DNA from: Verrucosispora sp. WMMD573
GTDB lineage: Bacteria > Actinomycetota > Actinomycetes > Mycobacteriales > Micromonosporaceae
NCBI RefSeq assembly: GCF_027497175.1
Contig: NZ_CP114901.1
Location: 1,178,001 to 1,242,000, forward strand
Length of the DNA: 64,000 nucleotides
Direction of reading: 5' to 3'
The notes beneath the pieces were generated by a model. It had not been told where the DNA came from. It did no database searches and saw only the letters and a program-made list of their open reading frames with translations. Within the stretch, counting starts at the first letter, position 1. Each line of letters starts with the position of its first letter. Shown in pieces: positions 1-9,369 of the stretch. The translations under genes were made by a program, and so were the position numbers.

Positions 1-539
1 ACATCAGCGCTCCGGGCGGCGCGGTGGTGGCGGCTACCAGGCTGGTCGGACACAACACCTACGACGGAACGAGTTTCGCCGCTCCGATGGTGAGTGCGAC
101 CGCCGCACTGATCCGCGCGGCGGAGCCGAACCTGTCGGCCCGGGAGGTCACTCGACGCCTTCTGGCCACCGCCGATCCGGCCCGGGGCGACGCGGCACGC
201 GGCTACGGCAGCGGCGTGGTCAACCCGTACCGGGCCGTCACCGAGCGACTGACCACCGGAGCCCCGGTCACTCAACCGCCGCTGCCCGACGTGCCACACG
301 ACGCAGCGGCACAGGCCCGCGCGGACCGCTGGGCGGTCTTTGGCCGGCTGGCCCTCTGGATAGGCCTCGCGCTGGCCACGGTCGCGGTCGGCGTCGCGGT
401 GCTGGCCACGCTGCTGCCGCGCGGCCGTCGCACCCGTTGGCGGCCCACCCGCCCGTCGGCACCGCCCCGGACCGAGCCCGAGATCGACGAACCCGAGGAG
501 ATCTTCTTCCGGGTGCCAAACTCGATGCCGCGCGGATGA
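1..539 (+). CDS. mycP: mycosin-type S8 serine protease, C-terminal part (cut by window edge)
   Basis: The reading frame is open from the left edge and starts inside the subtilisin domain. It shows ISAPGG followed by GTSFAAPMVS, the block that carries the catalytic serine of S8 peptidases. A hydrophobic helix (about LALWIGLALATVAVGVAVLA) then a short basic and acidic cytosolic tail follow, the usual mycosin layout with a C-terminal membrane anchor. Mycosins are membrane proteases that stabilise ESX (type VII) secretion machines and cleave some substrates. The gene converges on the two WXG100 genes and is separated from them by a strong hairpin. The Asp and His of the triad lie outside the window. 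This is the first of two mycosin genes in the locus and has the more canonical serine block. Confidence 0.85.
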   Translation, partial: ISAPGGAVVAATRLVGHNTYDGTSFAAPMVSATAALIRAAEPNLSAREVTRRLLATADPARGDAARGYGSGVVNPYRAVTERLTTGAPVTQPPLPDVPHDAAAQARADRWAVFGRLALWIGLALATVAVGVAVLATLLPRGRRTRWRPTRPSAPPRTEPEIDEPEEIFFRVPNSMPRG

Positions 540-593
540 GCGCGGCGTCGCCGCAGGTCACCGGTTGGCAAGTGCTGCTGCGGCGCAGACGGT

Positions 594-619
594 GATGGCC
601 CGGCGCGGGCCGGGCCATC
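594..619. terminator. bidirectional hairpin terminator between mycP and the esx genes
   Basis: GATGGCCCGGC and GCCGGGCCATC form perfect 11-bp arms around a 4-base loop. The hairpin lies between two convergent genes that end at 539 and 638, the expected place for a shared terminator. There is no clear T run, as is common in actinobacteria. Confidence 0.8.
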
Positions 620-637
620 GGTGCTGCGTCCTCGGTT

Positions 638-928
638 TCAGCCGCCGAACTTCGCGCGGTTCGCCGCCTCGCGGGCCTGCATCTTCCCGGCCGACTCACG
701 AAGCGCCTTCTCGATGCGACCGAGCAGGTCACGAAGGTCGTTGGCGGCCGACTCCCACTCAGTCTGCCGCTGGAAGTACGCCTCTCGGGCGTCGCCGTCC
801 CAGGTGGCCAGCAGCGGCGCGATGCCGGACTTGAGCCCGTCGAGCTCTCCGGTCATGTTGCGGACCGCACCGCTGCAGCTGTCGGCCGCGGCGTTCAGCC
901 CGGCGAAGTTGTACCGAATCTCCGTCAT
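638..928 (-). CDS. WXG100 family protein (EsxA/EsxB-like)
   Basis: A 96-residue all-helical protein with W43-D-G45 at the predicted helix-turn-helix bend, the hallmark of the WXG100 family. These small proteins are secreted as dimers by type VII systems and act as substrates and chaperone-like partners. It follows the other WXG100 gene on the same strand after a 14-base gap, so the pair probably forms one heterodimer. I see no C-terminal YxxxD/E export signal in this member, while the partner has one. That fits the known rule that one subunit carries the signal for the pair. Confidence 0.85.
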   Translation of the reverse strand: MTEIRYNFAGLNAAADSCSGAVRNMTGELDGLKSGIAPLLATWDGDAREAYFQRQTEWESAANDLRDLLGRIEKALRESAGKMQAREAANRAKFGG

Positions 929-942
929 GAGTCTCTCCCCCG

Positions 943-1272
943 TCAGAGCTTCAGCGCCGCGGTGATCTGACCGGCGGTGGCACCCGCGCCGTCCATGTCG
1001 GCCCGGATCTCCTCGTCACTGACGTCGTAGTCCTTACCGGCAGACCCGACCGCCTCGGCGATCGCCCGCAGCGCGACGTTGAGTCGGGCCATGTCCTGGT
1101 CGAACCGCTCACGCACCTGCTGGAAGGAACCGGCACCAGCGCCCTTCCACTGGTCGTACAGCGGCGCGAGCTGGTCCATCAGCGAGTTGAGATTGCCGGT
1201 GAGCCGATCGGCGACGGCATCGACGTCGCCTTCGGTCTTCAGCATCAAGCCGGTGTCGGTGTTCATCGACAT
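943..1272 (-). CDS. WXG100 family protein with YxxxD export signal
   Basis: A 109-residue helical protein with W42-K-G44 at the central turn and YDVSD at residues 82-86, which fits the YxxxD/E secretion signal of type VII substrates. The start at 1272 is chosen because a GGGGGTGA ribosome site lies about 9 bases upstream; an in-frame ATG at 1266 is less well spaced. It is the upstream gene of an esx pair and lies downstream of eccB on the same strand. A hairpin lies in its leader (1302-1321). The likely role is secreted heterodimer partner of the 638-928 product. Confidence 0.87.
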   Translation of the reverse strand: MSMNTDTGLMLKTEGDVDAVADRLTGNLNSLMDQLAPLYDQWKGAGAGSFQQVRERFDQDMARLNVALRAIAEAVGSAGKDYDVSDEEIRADMDGAGATAGQITAALKL

Positions 1273-1301
1273 GACGGAAGTCACCCCCGTCCTCAAATGA
1301 T

Positions 1302-1321
1302 CGCCCCGACTCACCGGGGCG
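1302..1321 (-). terminator. hairpin between eccB and the esx pair
   Basis: CGCCCCG and CGGGGCG arms enclose a 6-base loop, 3' of eccB and just upstream of the ribosome site of the first esx gene. It could terminate or attenuate eccB transcription, or be a leader structure for esx. The rest of the 1273-1428 gap shows no gene. Confidence 0.5.
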
Positions 1322-1428
1322 TCCTGTCAGTCGGTGCTCGCGCACCATCGTCGTACGAACGGTAACCGGTCGTGTCCAGCCCGCGCTAGACCGTTGCCCG
1401 TCACGCATCTCCATTGTGGCTGGTCAGG

Positions 1429-2856
1429 TCACTCCGGGTCGAGTGCGAGTTTCGCCGTCGTCGGATCCAGTACCGGACCCTCAGGCAGGCGAACCACCAG
1501 GCTGGCGGGCAGCCGTACCGGTTGCACCTTCGCGTAGCCGAGAATGGCGGGGACGCCCTCGGAGGCCAGCGGGTAGCGGTGACCCAGGTCGGTGACCAGA
1601 TTCAGGGTGCCCGTCTCCTGGTCGGGGGAGGAAACGGCGGCGACCAGGACGCCGTGACCCGGCTCGATGACGACCCGATCGGCGAGCGGGATCCCGTCGC
1701 CGGTCTGCTCGCCGGTGCGTACCGGCTCACGCACCGGTTGGACCTGCGCGTCGAGCAGTAGCGTCGGCTCATCCGTGCCAGGCTGGTAGGCCGCGCAGAT
1801 CGCCGGCTGGTCGCCGGCCAACCGGGCGATCTCCGGCCGCTGCTCCGGCGCGCGATGCCGCCCCTGGGCCGGCGCGGCTGCCTTGGGCGCCGCAGCAGCG
1901 GTACCGGCGGCCAGTTCGATCGGGTAGGGCCTCGCCTCTCCCGGGTACGCCAACTGGGTCTCCCCGTCGGCCATCACCACATCCGCCTGGACAGGTGTGA
2001 TCGGCACCAGCCTCGTCCGTTCGGCGAGGTAGTACTGGCGGCTGCCGCCTTGGCTCTCCACCACGAAGACCTGCCCGACCCGGGCGTCCGGCAAAGCCGT
2101 GGAGGTTGCCCCCCGGTCGACCACCCGTCGAGGCGCGATCGGCTCCCCGGCCGGCAAGGCGTTCAGCCACGCCCCGCCCACCTCCACCACCGGCTCGGCG
2201 CTCATGGTGAGACCCTCCAACACGATCTTCTCGCTGCGGATCTCGTACCGATGGTCGCGCCAGACCAGATGCAGCCGGTCGGTCTTGCGGTCGCGCACCA
2301 GCAGTGCGCTGTCGCCCGGTTCCCGCCCGCCGCCGGGTGCCCGTCCAACGGTGAGCACGGTGGTGGCGACGACACCGCCGGCCGCGTTGCGCGCCGGCTG
2401 GGTGCAGAGGGTCCAGGGTCCCTCCAGGATGCGGCCGGCCGGGGGTAGCGCGTCCGGGGCGAACGGGATGCCGATGCGTGGGCCACGTGGGGTGCCGACG
2501 AGCGAATTGCGGGAGACCGAGATGGTCGGCGCCGCAGTTTCCATGGCCAGCAGGGCGGACGCGTAGTTGAGCACCGGATGCAGCCGACCCTCCCGGTACA
2601 GGTAGCGGGTGCCGGTCTCCTTCTCCAGGATGACCGCGCCGCCCTCCTTCCACTTGGTCGCGCCACCGGGACGCAGCAGGCCGTAGACCCCCACCGCGGC
2701 CAGGCAGAGCACGGCCACCATCACGCTGGCGAAGCCGGCACCGCCGAGCCGGCGGAACGGTGCCGCCTCCGGATCGGGCTCGCGCGCCACCAGCGCGGAG
2801 GTCATCCGCTGGACGAAGAACTGGTACGACTGAACCTGGTCCCGCCGCGACGGCAT
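1429..2856 (-). CDS. eccB: type VII secretion protein EccB
   Basis: A 475-residue protein beginning PSRRDQVQSYQFFVQRM, a very typical EccB N-terminus, with one transmembrane helix near residues 40-62 (VMVAVLCLAAVGVYGLL) and a large extracytoplasmic domain. EccB is a core membrane subunit of the ESX translocon with EccC, EccD and EccE. The start at 2856 has AAGGGG four bases upstream; a longer reading to 2895 would add residues not typical of the family. The gene leads a minus-strand group with the two WXG100 genes. The last third is Pro/Ala-rich in places but ends in a conserved-looking domain. Confidence 0.93.
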   Translation of the reverse strand: MPSRRDQVQSYQFFVQRMTSALVAREPDPEAAPFRRLGGAGFASVMVAVLCLAAVGVYGLLRPGGATKWKEGGAVILEKETGTRYLYREGRLHPVLNYASALLAMETAAPTISVSRNSLVGTPRGPRIGIPFAPDALPPAGRILEGPWTLCTQPARNAAGGVVATTVLTVGRAPGGGREPGDSALLVRDRKTDRLHLVWRDHRYEIRSEKIVLEGLTMSAEPVVEVGGAWLNALPAGEPIAPRRVVDRGATSTALPDARVGQVFVVESQGGSRQYYLAERTRLVPITPVQADVVMADGETQLAYPGEARPYPIELAAGTAAAAPKAAAPAQGRHRAPEQRPEIARLAGDQPAICAAYQPGTDEPTLLLDAQVQPVREPVRTGEQTGDGIPLADRVVIEPGHGVLVAAVSSPDQETGTLNLVTDLGHRYPLASEGVPAILGYAKVQPVRLPASLVVRLPEGPVLDPTTAKLALDPE

Positions 2857-2997
2857 GGCACCCCTTCCCTGGCGTACGCCGGCACGGTCACGCACTCCGG
2901 ACCGCGGTGCCTACCATAGGCACGGCGTCGAGCCGACCGGTGCCCGCATTCGGCGTCGGCCGGCGAAACCGAAGACGGCATCCCGAGGAGTCCTTCA

Positions 2998-3738
2998 GTG
3001 ATCAGCCGCGACGAGGCCCTGGCCATAGCCCGCGAATGGGCCGACGACCGCCGGACGACATTCGACGTGACCCTGTTCGAGTTCGACCTCGGCTACGTCG
3101 CCTGCCTCGTTGAGCCAGCCGCCGCCGCGACCGACGGTCCGCCCCTGCCACCCCCGGCCACCGGGTACCCCCGGGCCGTCATCGACAGGGAGAGCGGCGA
3201 GGTTTCCCAGTGGCCATCGCTGCCGTGGCAAACCATCGCCGAGCGGTACGCGCAGCGCCGCGCCGCCGAGGGACGCTTCCCGCCCGACGTCCGGTACGTG
3301 CTGGAGCAGGCCGGCTGGTTCCCGGGACGTGACTTCAGCGCGGCAGTCGACCACTGGATGGTCCGCTTCGCCGATGAATTGGCCGGGTTGGAGTGCCCTT
3401 CGATCGTCAGGGCGGCATTAATCGAGTTCGGCGGCCTGAGACTGCCTCAGTTCGGTCGGAGCGGCCGACCGGGCGGCGGGTTCATGAGCTTCATCCATCC
3501 CACTCGAGGTGGTGTGGTTACGGAGGCTGCCCGCGACTTCGCGGAAGAGTTCGACAACCCGGTCTACCCGATCGGAAACAACGAGGACGGACCGTCCGAA
3601 CTGGTCGCCGACGCGCAGGGGCGGGTATTCATGCTGCACTGGGCCGACGACTTCTTCGTCGGCCCGGACATCGATTCCGCCATCGTCAAGCTGATCCGCG
3701 GTGGTCCCATGTCAGAAGCGCACGACCGCGACTGGTGA
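2998..3738 (+). CDS. Imm35-like/SUKH-3 domain immunity-type protein
   Basis: 246 residues in two parts. Residues 1-85 (ISRDEALAIAREWADD start, then a beta-rich stretch with AVIDRESGEV) resemble the Imm35/YrhB-type immunity fold. Residues 95-240 match the SUKH-3 pattern, with FPPDVRYVLEQAGWFPGRD and a C-terminal GRVFMLHWADDFFVGPDID block. SUKH proteins are known mainly as antitoxins in polymorphic toxin systems. The GTG start follows AGGAG by 7 bases. It is oriented between, and opposite to, eccB and eccD. No toxin gene is adjacent, so it may protect against a toxin encoded elsewhere or exported by this T7SS. The domain calls are from motif recognition only. Confidence 0.7.
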   Translation: MISRDEALAIAREWADDRRTTFDVTLFEFDLGYVACLVEPAAAATDGPPLPPPATGYPRAVIDRESGEVSQWPSLPWQTIAERYAQRRAAEGRFPPDVRYVLEQAGWFPGRDFSAAVDHWMVRFADELAGLECPSIVRAALIEFGGLRLPQFGRSGRPGGGFMSFIHPTRGGVVTEAARDFAEEFDNPVYPIGNNEDGPSELVADAQGRVFMLHWADDFFVGPDIDSAIVKLIRGGPMSEAHDRDW

Positions 3739-3746
3739 CGGAGCCG

Positions 3747-5135
3747 TCAGCCGTTGATGGCGCGCATGAACGCGTACAGGCCGAGCACGCTGCACGCGAC
3801 CGGGACCACCGCCAGCTGGAGCAGGATGTCGAACACATCGCCGAGCCGGGCCAGTCGGGGCGACGGGGCACGCCGGCTGTAGGCGAGCCCGGCGGCGGCC
3901 GACAGCCCGGCCGCGACCAGGGCCACCGGCAGGACGGCCAGCACCCGGGCGCCGGTCGACGCGTCGGTCGCACCGACCAGGGGCAGCAGCCCCAGGCCCA
4001 CCAGTCCGACGGCGAGCATCGGCACCCGATGCCGGACCGTGGACACCAGCCGGGCCCGCAGCAGGTAGCCCAGCGAGATGATGCCGGCGAGCAGCAGCGC
4101 GGAGAGCGTGCCGGTCGCGGTGAGCACGATCAGGCCGGCGATGGTGACGACGAACGCCCCGAAGACCATGCCGGTGAAGACCTCGTCGGCCCGAGCGGTG
4201 GCCTGGTAGATGACTTCGCGCTTCGGCTGCGGCTCGTCGCGCAGCAGGTCCGCGGCGGTACGCGGCAACGCCGGCATCGGCATCTTCCCGAGCCGTACGG
4301 AGAGCAGCGGCATCGCCGGCAGCAGCAACGCCACCGCACCGACCACGATCGCGGTGCCCTGTGCGGCGTCCATGGCACCGAGCGCGATCAGTCCGCCGAC
4401 CATGCCCCAGAAGCCGACGAAGACCGCGGCCACGAAGACTCTCGTCGCGTCGCCCACACCGAGCAGCCCGAGCAGCCCGGAGAGCAGCAGCACAGCGGAG
4501 CCGAGCAGCACGTGCGGCGCTCCCAGCGCCCAGACCGACTCGCCGGTGCCGATCACCAGCACACCGCCGACGAAGGCGTAGGGCAGGCCGGCGGCGGCGA
4601 CCACCGCGCCGGCGAGGGAGTCGGCCATCGCCCGGGAGAGCACGATGCCGCAGACCAGCAGCAGCCCGGCCGCGCCGAGGGCAACCGCACCACCGAGCCA
4701 GCCGGGCTCGTCGGACGTCACGATCACGACGAGGCCGAGCAGCAACAGCACGCCGGCCACGATCAGACCGGTCAGCCGGGTCGCGAACGGGCTCCAGACC
4801 ACCCCGCGTCGTCGGGCACCGTCGGCGACGGCCTCCATCAGGTCGTCGTACGCCAGCTCCGGCCACTCGGTGCGCCGGGGCACCAGGTGCAGCGTCTCGC
4901 CGTCACGGACGTTCTGCGCGGCCAGCGTACGGGTCAGGTCGACCGGGCTGCCGTCGCTGCGCCGCAGCATCCAGCCGCCGTGGCTGGTGCCGTCCGACGG
5001 CTCCTCGTCGGCCTGCCGCAGCACGGCGGGCAGCAGCCCGACGAGCGGCAGGTGCTCGGGCAGGGCGAGGTCCAACCGTCGGTTGGGTGCGACGACGGCG
5101 ATGCGCGCGAGTCCGGTTCCGGCCTGGGTGACCAC
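3747..5135 (-). CDS. eccD: type VII secretion integral membrane protein EccD
   Basis: 462 residues: an N-terminal ubiquitin-like domain (about 1-85; LARIAVVAPNRRLDLALPEH) followed by about eleven transmembrane helices. This is the EccD architecture, the most hydrophobic subunit of the ESX membrane complex. The GTG start at 5135 is set by GAGGGG six bases upstream; an earlier GTG/ATG would add about 19 atypical residues. It diverges from eccC with 140 bases between them and converges with the SUKH-3 gene at 3738. Confidence 0.92.
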   Translation of the reverse strand: MVTQAGTGLARIAVVAPNRRLDLALPEHLPLVGLLPAVLRQADEEPSDGTSHGGWMLRRSDGSPVDLTRTLAAQNVRDGETLHLVPRRTEWPELAYDDLMEAVADGARRRGVVWSPFATRLTGLIVAGVLLLLGLVVIVTSDEPGWLGGAVALGAAGLLLVCGIVLSRAMADSLAGAVVAAAGLPYAFVGGVLVIGTGESVWALGAPHVLLGSAVLLLSGLLGLLGVGDATRVFVAAVFVGFWGMVGGLIALGAMDAAQGTAIVVGAVALLLPAMPLLSVRLGKMPMPALPRTAADLLRDEPQPKREVIYQATARADEVFTGMVFGAFVVTIAGLIVLTATGTLSALLLAGIISLGYLLRARLVSTVRHRVPMLAVGLVGLGLLPLVGATDASTGARVLAVLPVALVAAGLSAAAGLAYSRRAPSPRLARLGDVFDILLQLAVVPVACSVLGLYAFMRAING

Positions 5136-5275
5136 TAACGACCCCTCGGTACGAGGAGCGGGCCGGCGGCCCGCGGCTGTCCTGACGGGCAAAGGCTACC
5201 TACCATGTGCCGGTGACGCGGGGGGCGGTTCACCGCGGCGCACCAGACCCAGGAGAGGCGACGGAGGTCTGTCAC

Positions 5276-8200
5276 GTGAGCACGGTGGTCGTCAAACGAC
5301 CCGCCCGCCAGCCAGAGCCGGAGTATCCCTCCGGCGAGGTGCTGCTGGACGCGCCGCCCGAGGTGCCCGCGCCGAGTGGTAAGGCGTGGGGGCAGATGCT
5401 GATGCTGCTGCCGATGCTCGCCGGCTCGTTCGCGATGGCCCTGATGTTCGCCGGTCGAGGTGGCTCGACCCTCGGCTACGTGACAGGTGGCCTGTTCGGA
5501 CTCTCCGCCATCGGCATGCTCGGGTCACAGCTGACAAACAACTCCGGCGGCCCGGGCAAGCAGGAGATGCTGCAGAAACGCCGCGAGTACATGACCCACC
5601 TGTCCCGTCAGCGGCGTCGCGTACTCAAGACGATTCGTAGGCAGCGGGAGGCGGCGTTCTACCGGCATCCAGACCCGGACGTGCTCTGGTCCCTGCCGTT
5701 GGGACCTCGGCTGTGGGAGCGTCGACGTGGCGACGTGGATTTCGCCACCGTACGCATCGGCCTCGGGCCGCAGGAGCTGGCGACGCCGTTGGTGCCGCCG
5801 CCGGCCACGTCGTTGGAGAAGCTGGAGCCGATGTGCGCGCTCGCGCTGCGCCGGTTCCTCACCACCTACGGCGAGGTGCCGGACCTGCCGGTGACGATGG
5901 CGCTTAACGGATTCGCCCGGGTGCATCTGCGCGGCGACACCGAGGCGGCCCGGGGCATGGTCCGGGCGGTGCTCGCGCAGGCCGCCGCGTTCCACGCCCC
6001 CGACGACATGCTCATCGCGATCTGCGTAGCGCCGGACCGGCGGGCCGACTGGGAATGGACGAAGTGGCTGCCGCACGCCCTGCACCCGTCGCGCACCGAC
6101 GCACTCGGCCAACTGCGCCTGGTGGCACCGTCGGTGACCGGTCTGGAGGCGATGCTCGACGACGTGCTGGCCAGCCGGCCCCGGTTCAACGCCAGTGGCG
6201 GTACGCCCCAGGTCGCCGGACCGCACGTGCTGGTGGTCATCGACGGTGGCGACACCGCCGGGTCGGATCACCTGATGACCGATGGTGGGGTGGAGGGTGT
6301 CACCCTGCTCGACCTGTCCACTCCGGCGCCTCGCCTGCTCGACCGGGCGCGGCTGGTGCTGGAGGTGTCGGCGGAGCGCCGGCTGCACAGCATCACGGTG
6401 GACGGTCCGGCTGAGATCGGCCGAGCCGACGACTGCCGGGCAGTCGAGCTTGAGGCATTGGCCATGCAACTGGCCCCGCTCCGCCTCTCCGCCGCCTCCC
6501 GGGGCAGCGGCGACACGCCACTCACCACGGAGCTGGGCCTGGCCGAGCTGCTCGACATCGGCGACCCCTACGAGTTCGACGTGGATCGGGCGTGGCAGCC
6601 GCGACCCAACCGCGACAAGCTGCGGGTGCCGATCGGGGTGGGTGCCGACGGCGGGCCGGTGGAGCTGGACCTGAAGGAGTCGGCGCAGGACGGCATGGGC
6701 CCGCACGGGCTGCTCATCGGCGCGACCGGCTCCGGCAAGTCGGAGCTGCTGCGCACCCTGGTGCTGGCGCTGGCGGCCACGCACTCCTCGGAGAGCCTCA
6801 ACTTCGTGCTTGTCGACTTCAAGGGTGGTGCCACCTTCACCCGGCTGGACGGCCTACCGCACACCAGTGCGGTGATCACCAACCTGGCCGACGAGCTGCC
6901 TCTGGTGGACCGGATGACCGACTCCATCAACGGCGAGCTGGTCCGTCGGCAGGAATTGCTCCGCGCGGCCGGCAACTACGCCTCGCAGCGTGACTACGAG
7001 AAGGCCCGGGCTGCCGGCGCACCGCTGTCTCCGCTGCCGAGCCTGCTCATCATCTGTGACGAGTTCTCCGAGCTGCTGACCGCCAAGCCGGACTTCATCG
7101 ACATGTTCGTGCAGATCGGCCGCGTCGGCCGCTCGCTCGGCGTGCACCTGCTGCTGGCCAGCCAACGTCTGGAGGAGGGTCGGCTGCGGGGACTCGACAC
7201 CCACCTGTCGTACCGGATCGGTCTGCGGACCTTCTCGGCGATGGAGTCCCGGGTGGTGCTGGGGGCCACCGACGCGTACGAGCTGCCCCGGTCGCCGGGG
7301 CACGGCTACCTGCGTTTCGGCACCGAGCCGCTGGTGCGGTTCAAGGCCGCGTACGTCTCCGGCACCTACCGCAGCAAGACCGCGGCGGCGGTAGCGGCCG
7401 GCGACGGCGAGGACCGGGTACGCGAGTACACCACCTCCTACGTCGCACCGCCGGTGACCCGTACGCCCAGGGAGGAGACCGCGCCCGAGCCGACCGACGG
7501 GATTGGCGAGAGCGTGCTGGACATCCTGGTCGGTCGACTCGCCGGGCGAGGCAAGCCCGCCCACCAGGTGTGGCTTCCTCCGCTGGCCGAGCCGCCGACG
7601 CTGGATCAGTTGCTGCCTCCGATGAGCGCGGATCCCGCCCGTGGCATCACCGTCGCGCACGCCGGCCTGCTCGGCGAGTTGCAGGTGGCGGTCGGCATCG
7701 TCGACAAGCCCTTCGAGCAGCGCCGTGACGTGCTGTGGTTCGACCTGGCCGGCTCGGCCGGTCACGCGGTAATCGTCGGCGGTCCGCAGAGCGGCAAGAG
7801 CACCCTGCTGCGTACGGTCGTCACCGCCCTGGCGCTGACCCACACTCCGCGCGAGGCCCAGGTCTACTGCCTGGACCTGGGCAGCAGCGCCCTGTCGTCG
7901 CTGCGTGACCTGCCCCATGTGGGCTCGGTGGCCACCCGCCTCGACTCCGGCCTGGTCCGGCGCACCGTGGCCGAACTGCAACTGCTGATGGGCGAGCGGG
8001 AGCGGCGGTTCGCCGAGCGCGGGGTGGACTCCATGGCCGAGTACCGGCGGGCCCGCCGGCACGGCCAGCACGACGACGACCTGTTCGGCGACGTGTTCCT
8101 GGTCATCGACGGTTGGGCGACGTTGCGGGCGGAGTTCGAGGACCTGGAACCGACGATCAACGACATCGCCAACCGGGGGCTGTCCTTCGGTATCCATCTG

Positions 8201-9238
8201 ATCGTGACCGCGAGTCGGTGGATGGACCTGCGACCGGCTGTCCGGGACGTCTTCGGCACCCGGCTGGAGCTGCGGCTGGCCGACGCCAGCGACTCCAACC
8301 TGGACCGGCGCGCGGCGATGAACGTGCCGGAGAAGTCACCGGGCCGGGGCATCACCCCGGACGGGCAGCAGTTCCTGGCGGCGCTACCCCGAGCGGACAG
8401 CGCGCAGGAGGCGGAGACCCTGCCCGAGGGCGCGCGGAAGCTGGTGACCGATCTGGCCGCCGCCTGGCAGGGGCCGGGAGCGCCGCCGATCCGGTTGCTG
8501 CCGCCCGTGGTGCCGTACGGCAGCCTGCCGAACACCGGCCGCCCGGGAATCCCCATCGGCATCGCCGAGGTGGACCTTCAGCCGGTGCAGGTGGACTTCG
8601 CCGCCGACCCGCACTTCATCCTGTTCGGTGACGGCGAGTCGGGCAAGAGCACCTTCCTCCGGGCGCTGGCGCAGACCATCGTCGATCGCAACGACCTGAC
8701 CGAGGCTCGGCTGGTCATCGTCGACTACCGGCGCAGCCTGCTCGGCGACATCGACACGCCGCACCTGATCGGGTACGGCTCGACCGCGCAGGTCACCGAG
8801 AGCATCGTCGCCGAGGTGGCTGCGGTGATGCGCGACCGGCTGCCACCGCCGGACATCAACGCCGAACGGCTGCGGGCACGCGACTGGTGGAAGGGTCCCG
8901 ACCTGTACGTGCTTGTCGACGACTACGACCTGGTGGCCGGCGCGGGCAGCAATCCGTTGACACCGCTGTTGGATTTCCTGCCGCAGGCTCGCGACATCGG
9001 CCTGCACGTGGTCATCGCCCGGCGGACCGGCGGCGCCGGTCGGGCGCTCTACGAGCCGGTGTTGATGCGGCTCCGGGAGATCAGCACGCCGGGCATCGTG
9101 ATGTCCGGCAACCGGGACGAGGGCGTCCTGCTCGGCACCGTCCGGCCCGGGCCGCTGCCGCCGGGGCGGGGCTGGCTGGTGTCCCGGCGTGGTGGTACCC
9201 GGTTGGTGCAGCTGGTGCACCTTCCGCCTCGCGCGTGA
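5276..9238 (+). CDS. eccC: type VII secretion FtsK/SpoIIIE ATPase EccC
   Basis: 1320 residues with two N-terminal membrane helices (around MLMLLPMLAGSFAMALMFAG and GLFGLSAIGMLGS) and three tandem FtsK-like ATPase domains. Their P-loops are GATGSGKSE near residue 481, GGPQSGKST near 835 and GDGESGKST near 1118. It is the fused form of EccCa and EccCb. EccC is the motor that recognises substrates and powers export. The GTG start at 5276 has GGAGG 8 bases upstream. The following genes at 9370 and 10022 run in the same direction and encode likely substrates. Confidence 0.96.
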   Translation: MSTVVVKRPARQPEPEYPSGEVLLDAPPEVPAPSGKAWGQMLMLLPMLAGSFAMALMFAGRGGSTLGYVTGGLFGLSAIGMLGSQLTNNSGGPGKQEMLQKRREYMTHLSRQRRRVLKTIRRQREAAFYRHPDPDVLWSLPLGPRLWERRRGDVDFATVRIGLGPQELATPLVPPPATSLEKLEPMCALALRRFLTTYGEVPDLPVTMALNGFARVHLRGDTEAARGMVRAVLAQAAAFHAPDDMLIAICVAPDRRADWEWTKWLPHALHPSRTDALGQLRLVAPSVTGLEAMLDDVLASRPRFNASGGTPQVAGPHVLVVIDGGDTAGSDHLMTDGGVEGVTLLDLSTPAPRLLDRARLVLEVSAERRLHSITVDGPAEIGRADDCRAVELEALAMQLAPLRLSAASRGSGDTPLTTELGLAELLDIGDPYEFDVDRAWQPRPNRDKLRVPIGVGADGGPVELDLKESAQDGMGPHGLLIGATGSGKSELLRTLVLALAATHSSESLNFVLVDFKGGATFTRLDGLPHTSAVITNLADELPLVDRMTDSINGELVRRQELLRAAGNYASQRDYEKARAAGAPLSPLPSLLIICDEFSELLTAKPDFIDMFVQIGRVGRSLGVHLLLASQRLEEGRLRGLDTHLSYRIGLRTFSAMESRVVLGATDAYELPRSPGHGYLRFGTEPLVRFKAAYVSGTYRSKTAAAVAAGDGEDRVREYTTSYVAPPVTRTPREETAPEPTDGIGESVLDILVGRLAGRGKPAHQVWLPPLAEPPTLDQLLPPMSADPARGITVAHAGLLGELQVAVGIVDKPFEQRRDVLWFDLAGSAGHAVIVGGPQSGKSTLLRTVVTALALTHTPREAQVYCLDLGSSALSSLRDLPHVGSVATRLDSGLVRRTVAELQLLMGERERRFAERGVDSMAEYRRARRHGQHDDDLFGDVFLVIDGWATLRAEFEDLEPTINDIANRGLSFGIHLIVTASRWMDLRPAVRDVFGTRLELRLADASDSNLDRRAAMNVPEKSPGRGITPDGQQFLAALPRADSAQEAETLPEGARKLVTDLAAAWQGPGAPPIRLLPPVVPYGSLPNTGRPGIPIGIAEVDLQPVQVDFAADPHFILFGDGESGKSTFLRALAQTIVDRNDLTEARLVIVDYRRSLLGDIDTPHLIGYGSTAQVTESIVAEVAAVMRDRLPPPDINAERLRARDWWKGPDLYVLVDDYDLVAGAGSNPLTPLLDFLPQARDIGLHVVIARRTGGAGRALYEPVLMRLREISTPGIVMSGNRDEGVLLGTVRPGPLPPGRGWLVSRRGGTRLVQLVHLPPRA

Positions 9239-9369
9239 GCCCGGTACGGGGTTGCCCGATCAGGCTACTGTCGGCCAGAGTGGACTCACGGTGCGCGGCT
9301 ACAGACCCCCGACACGTCGGTGCGGGAAGCAGTCGCGCCGGCATCGTGTGAGCGGACGGGGGAGGGAAC

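Noticed and set aside
3393..5138. Long plus-strand open frame opposite eccD (about 580 codons)
   Set aside because: It is antisense to a clear membrane protein gene, rich in Arg, Gly, Gln and His, with no domain or ribosome site. High GC content keeps such shadow frames open.
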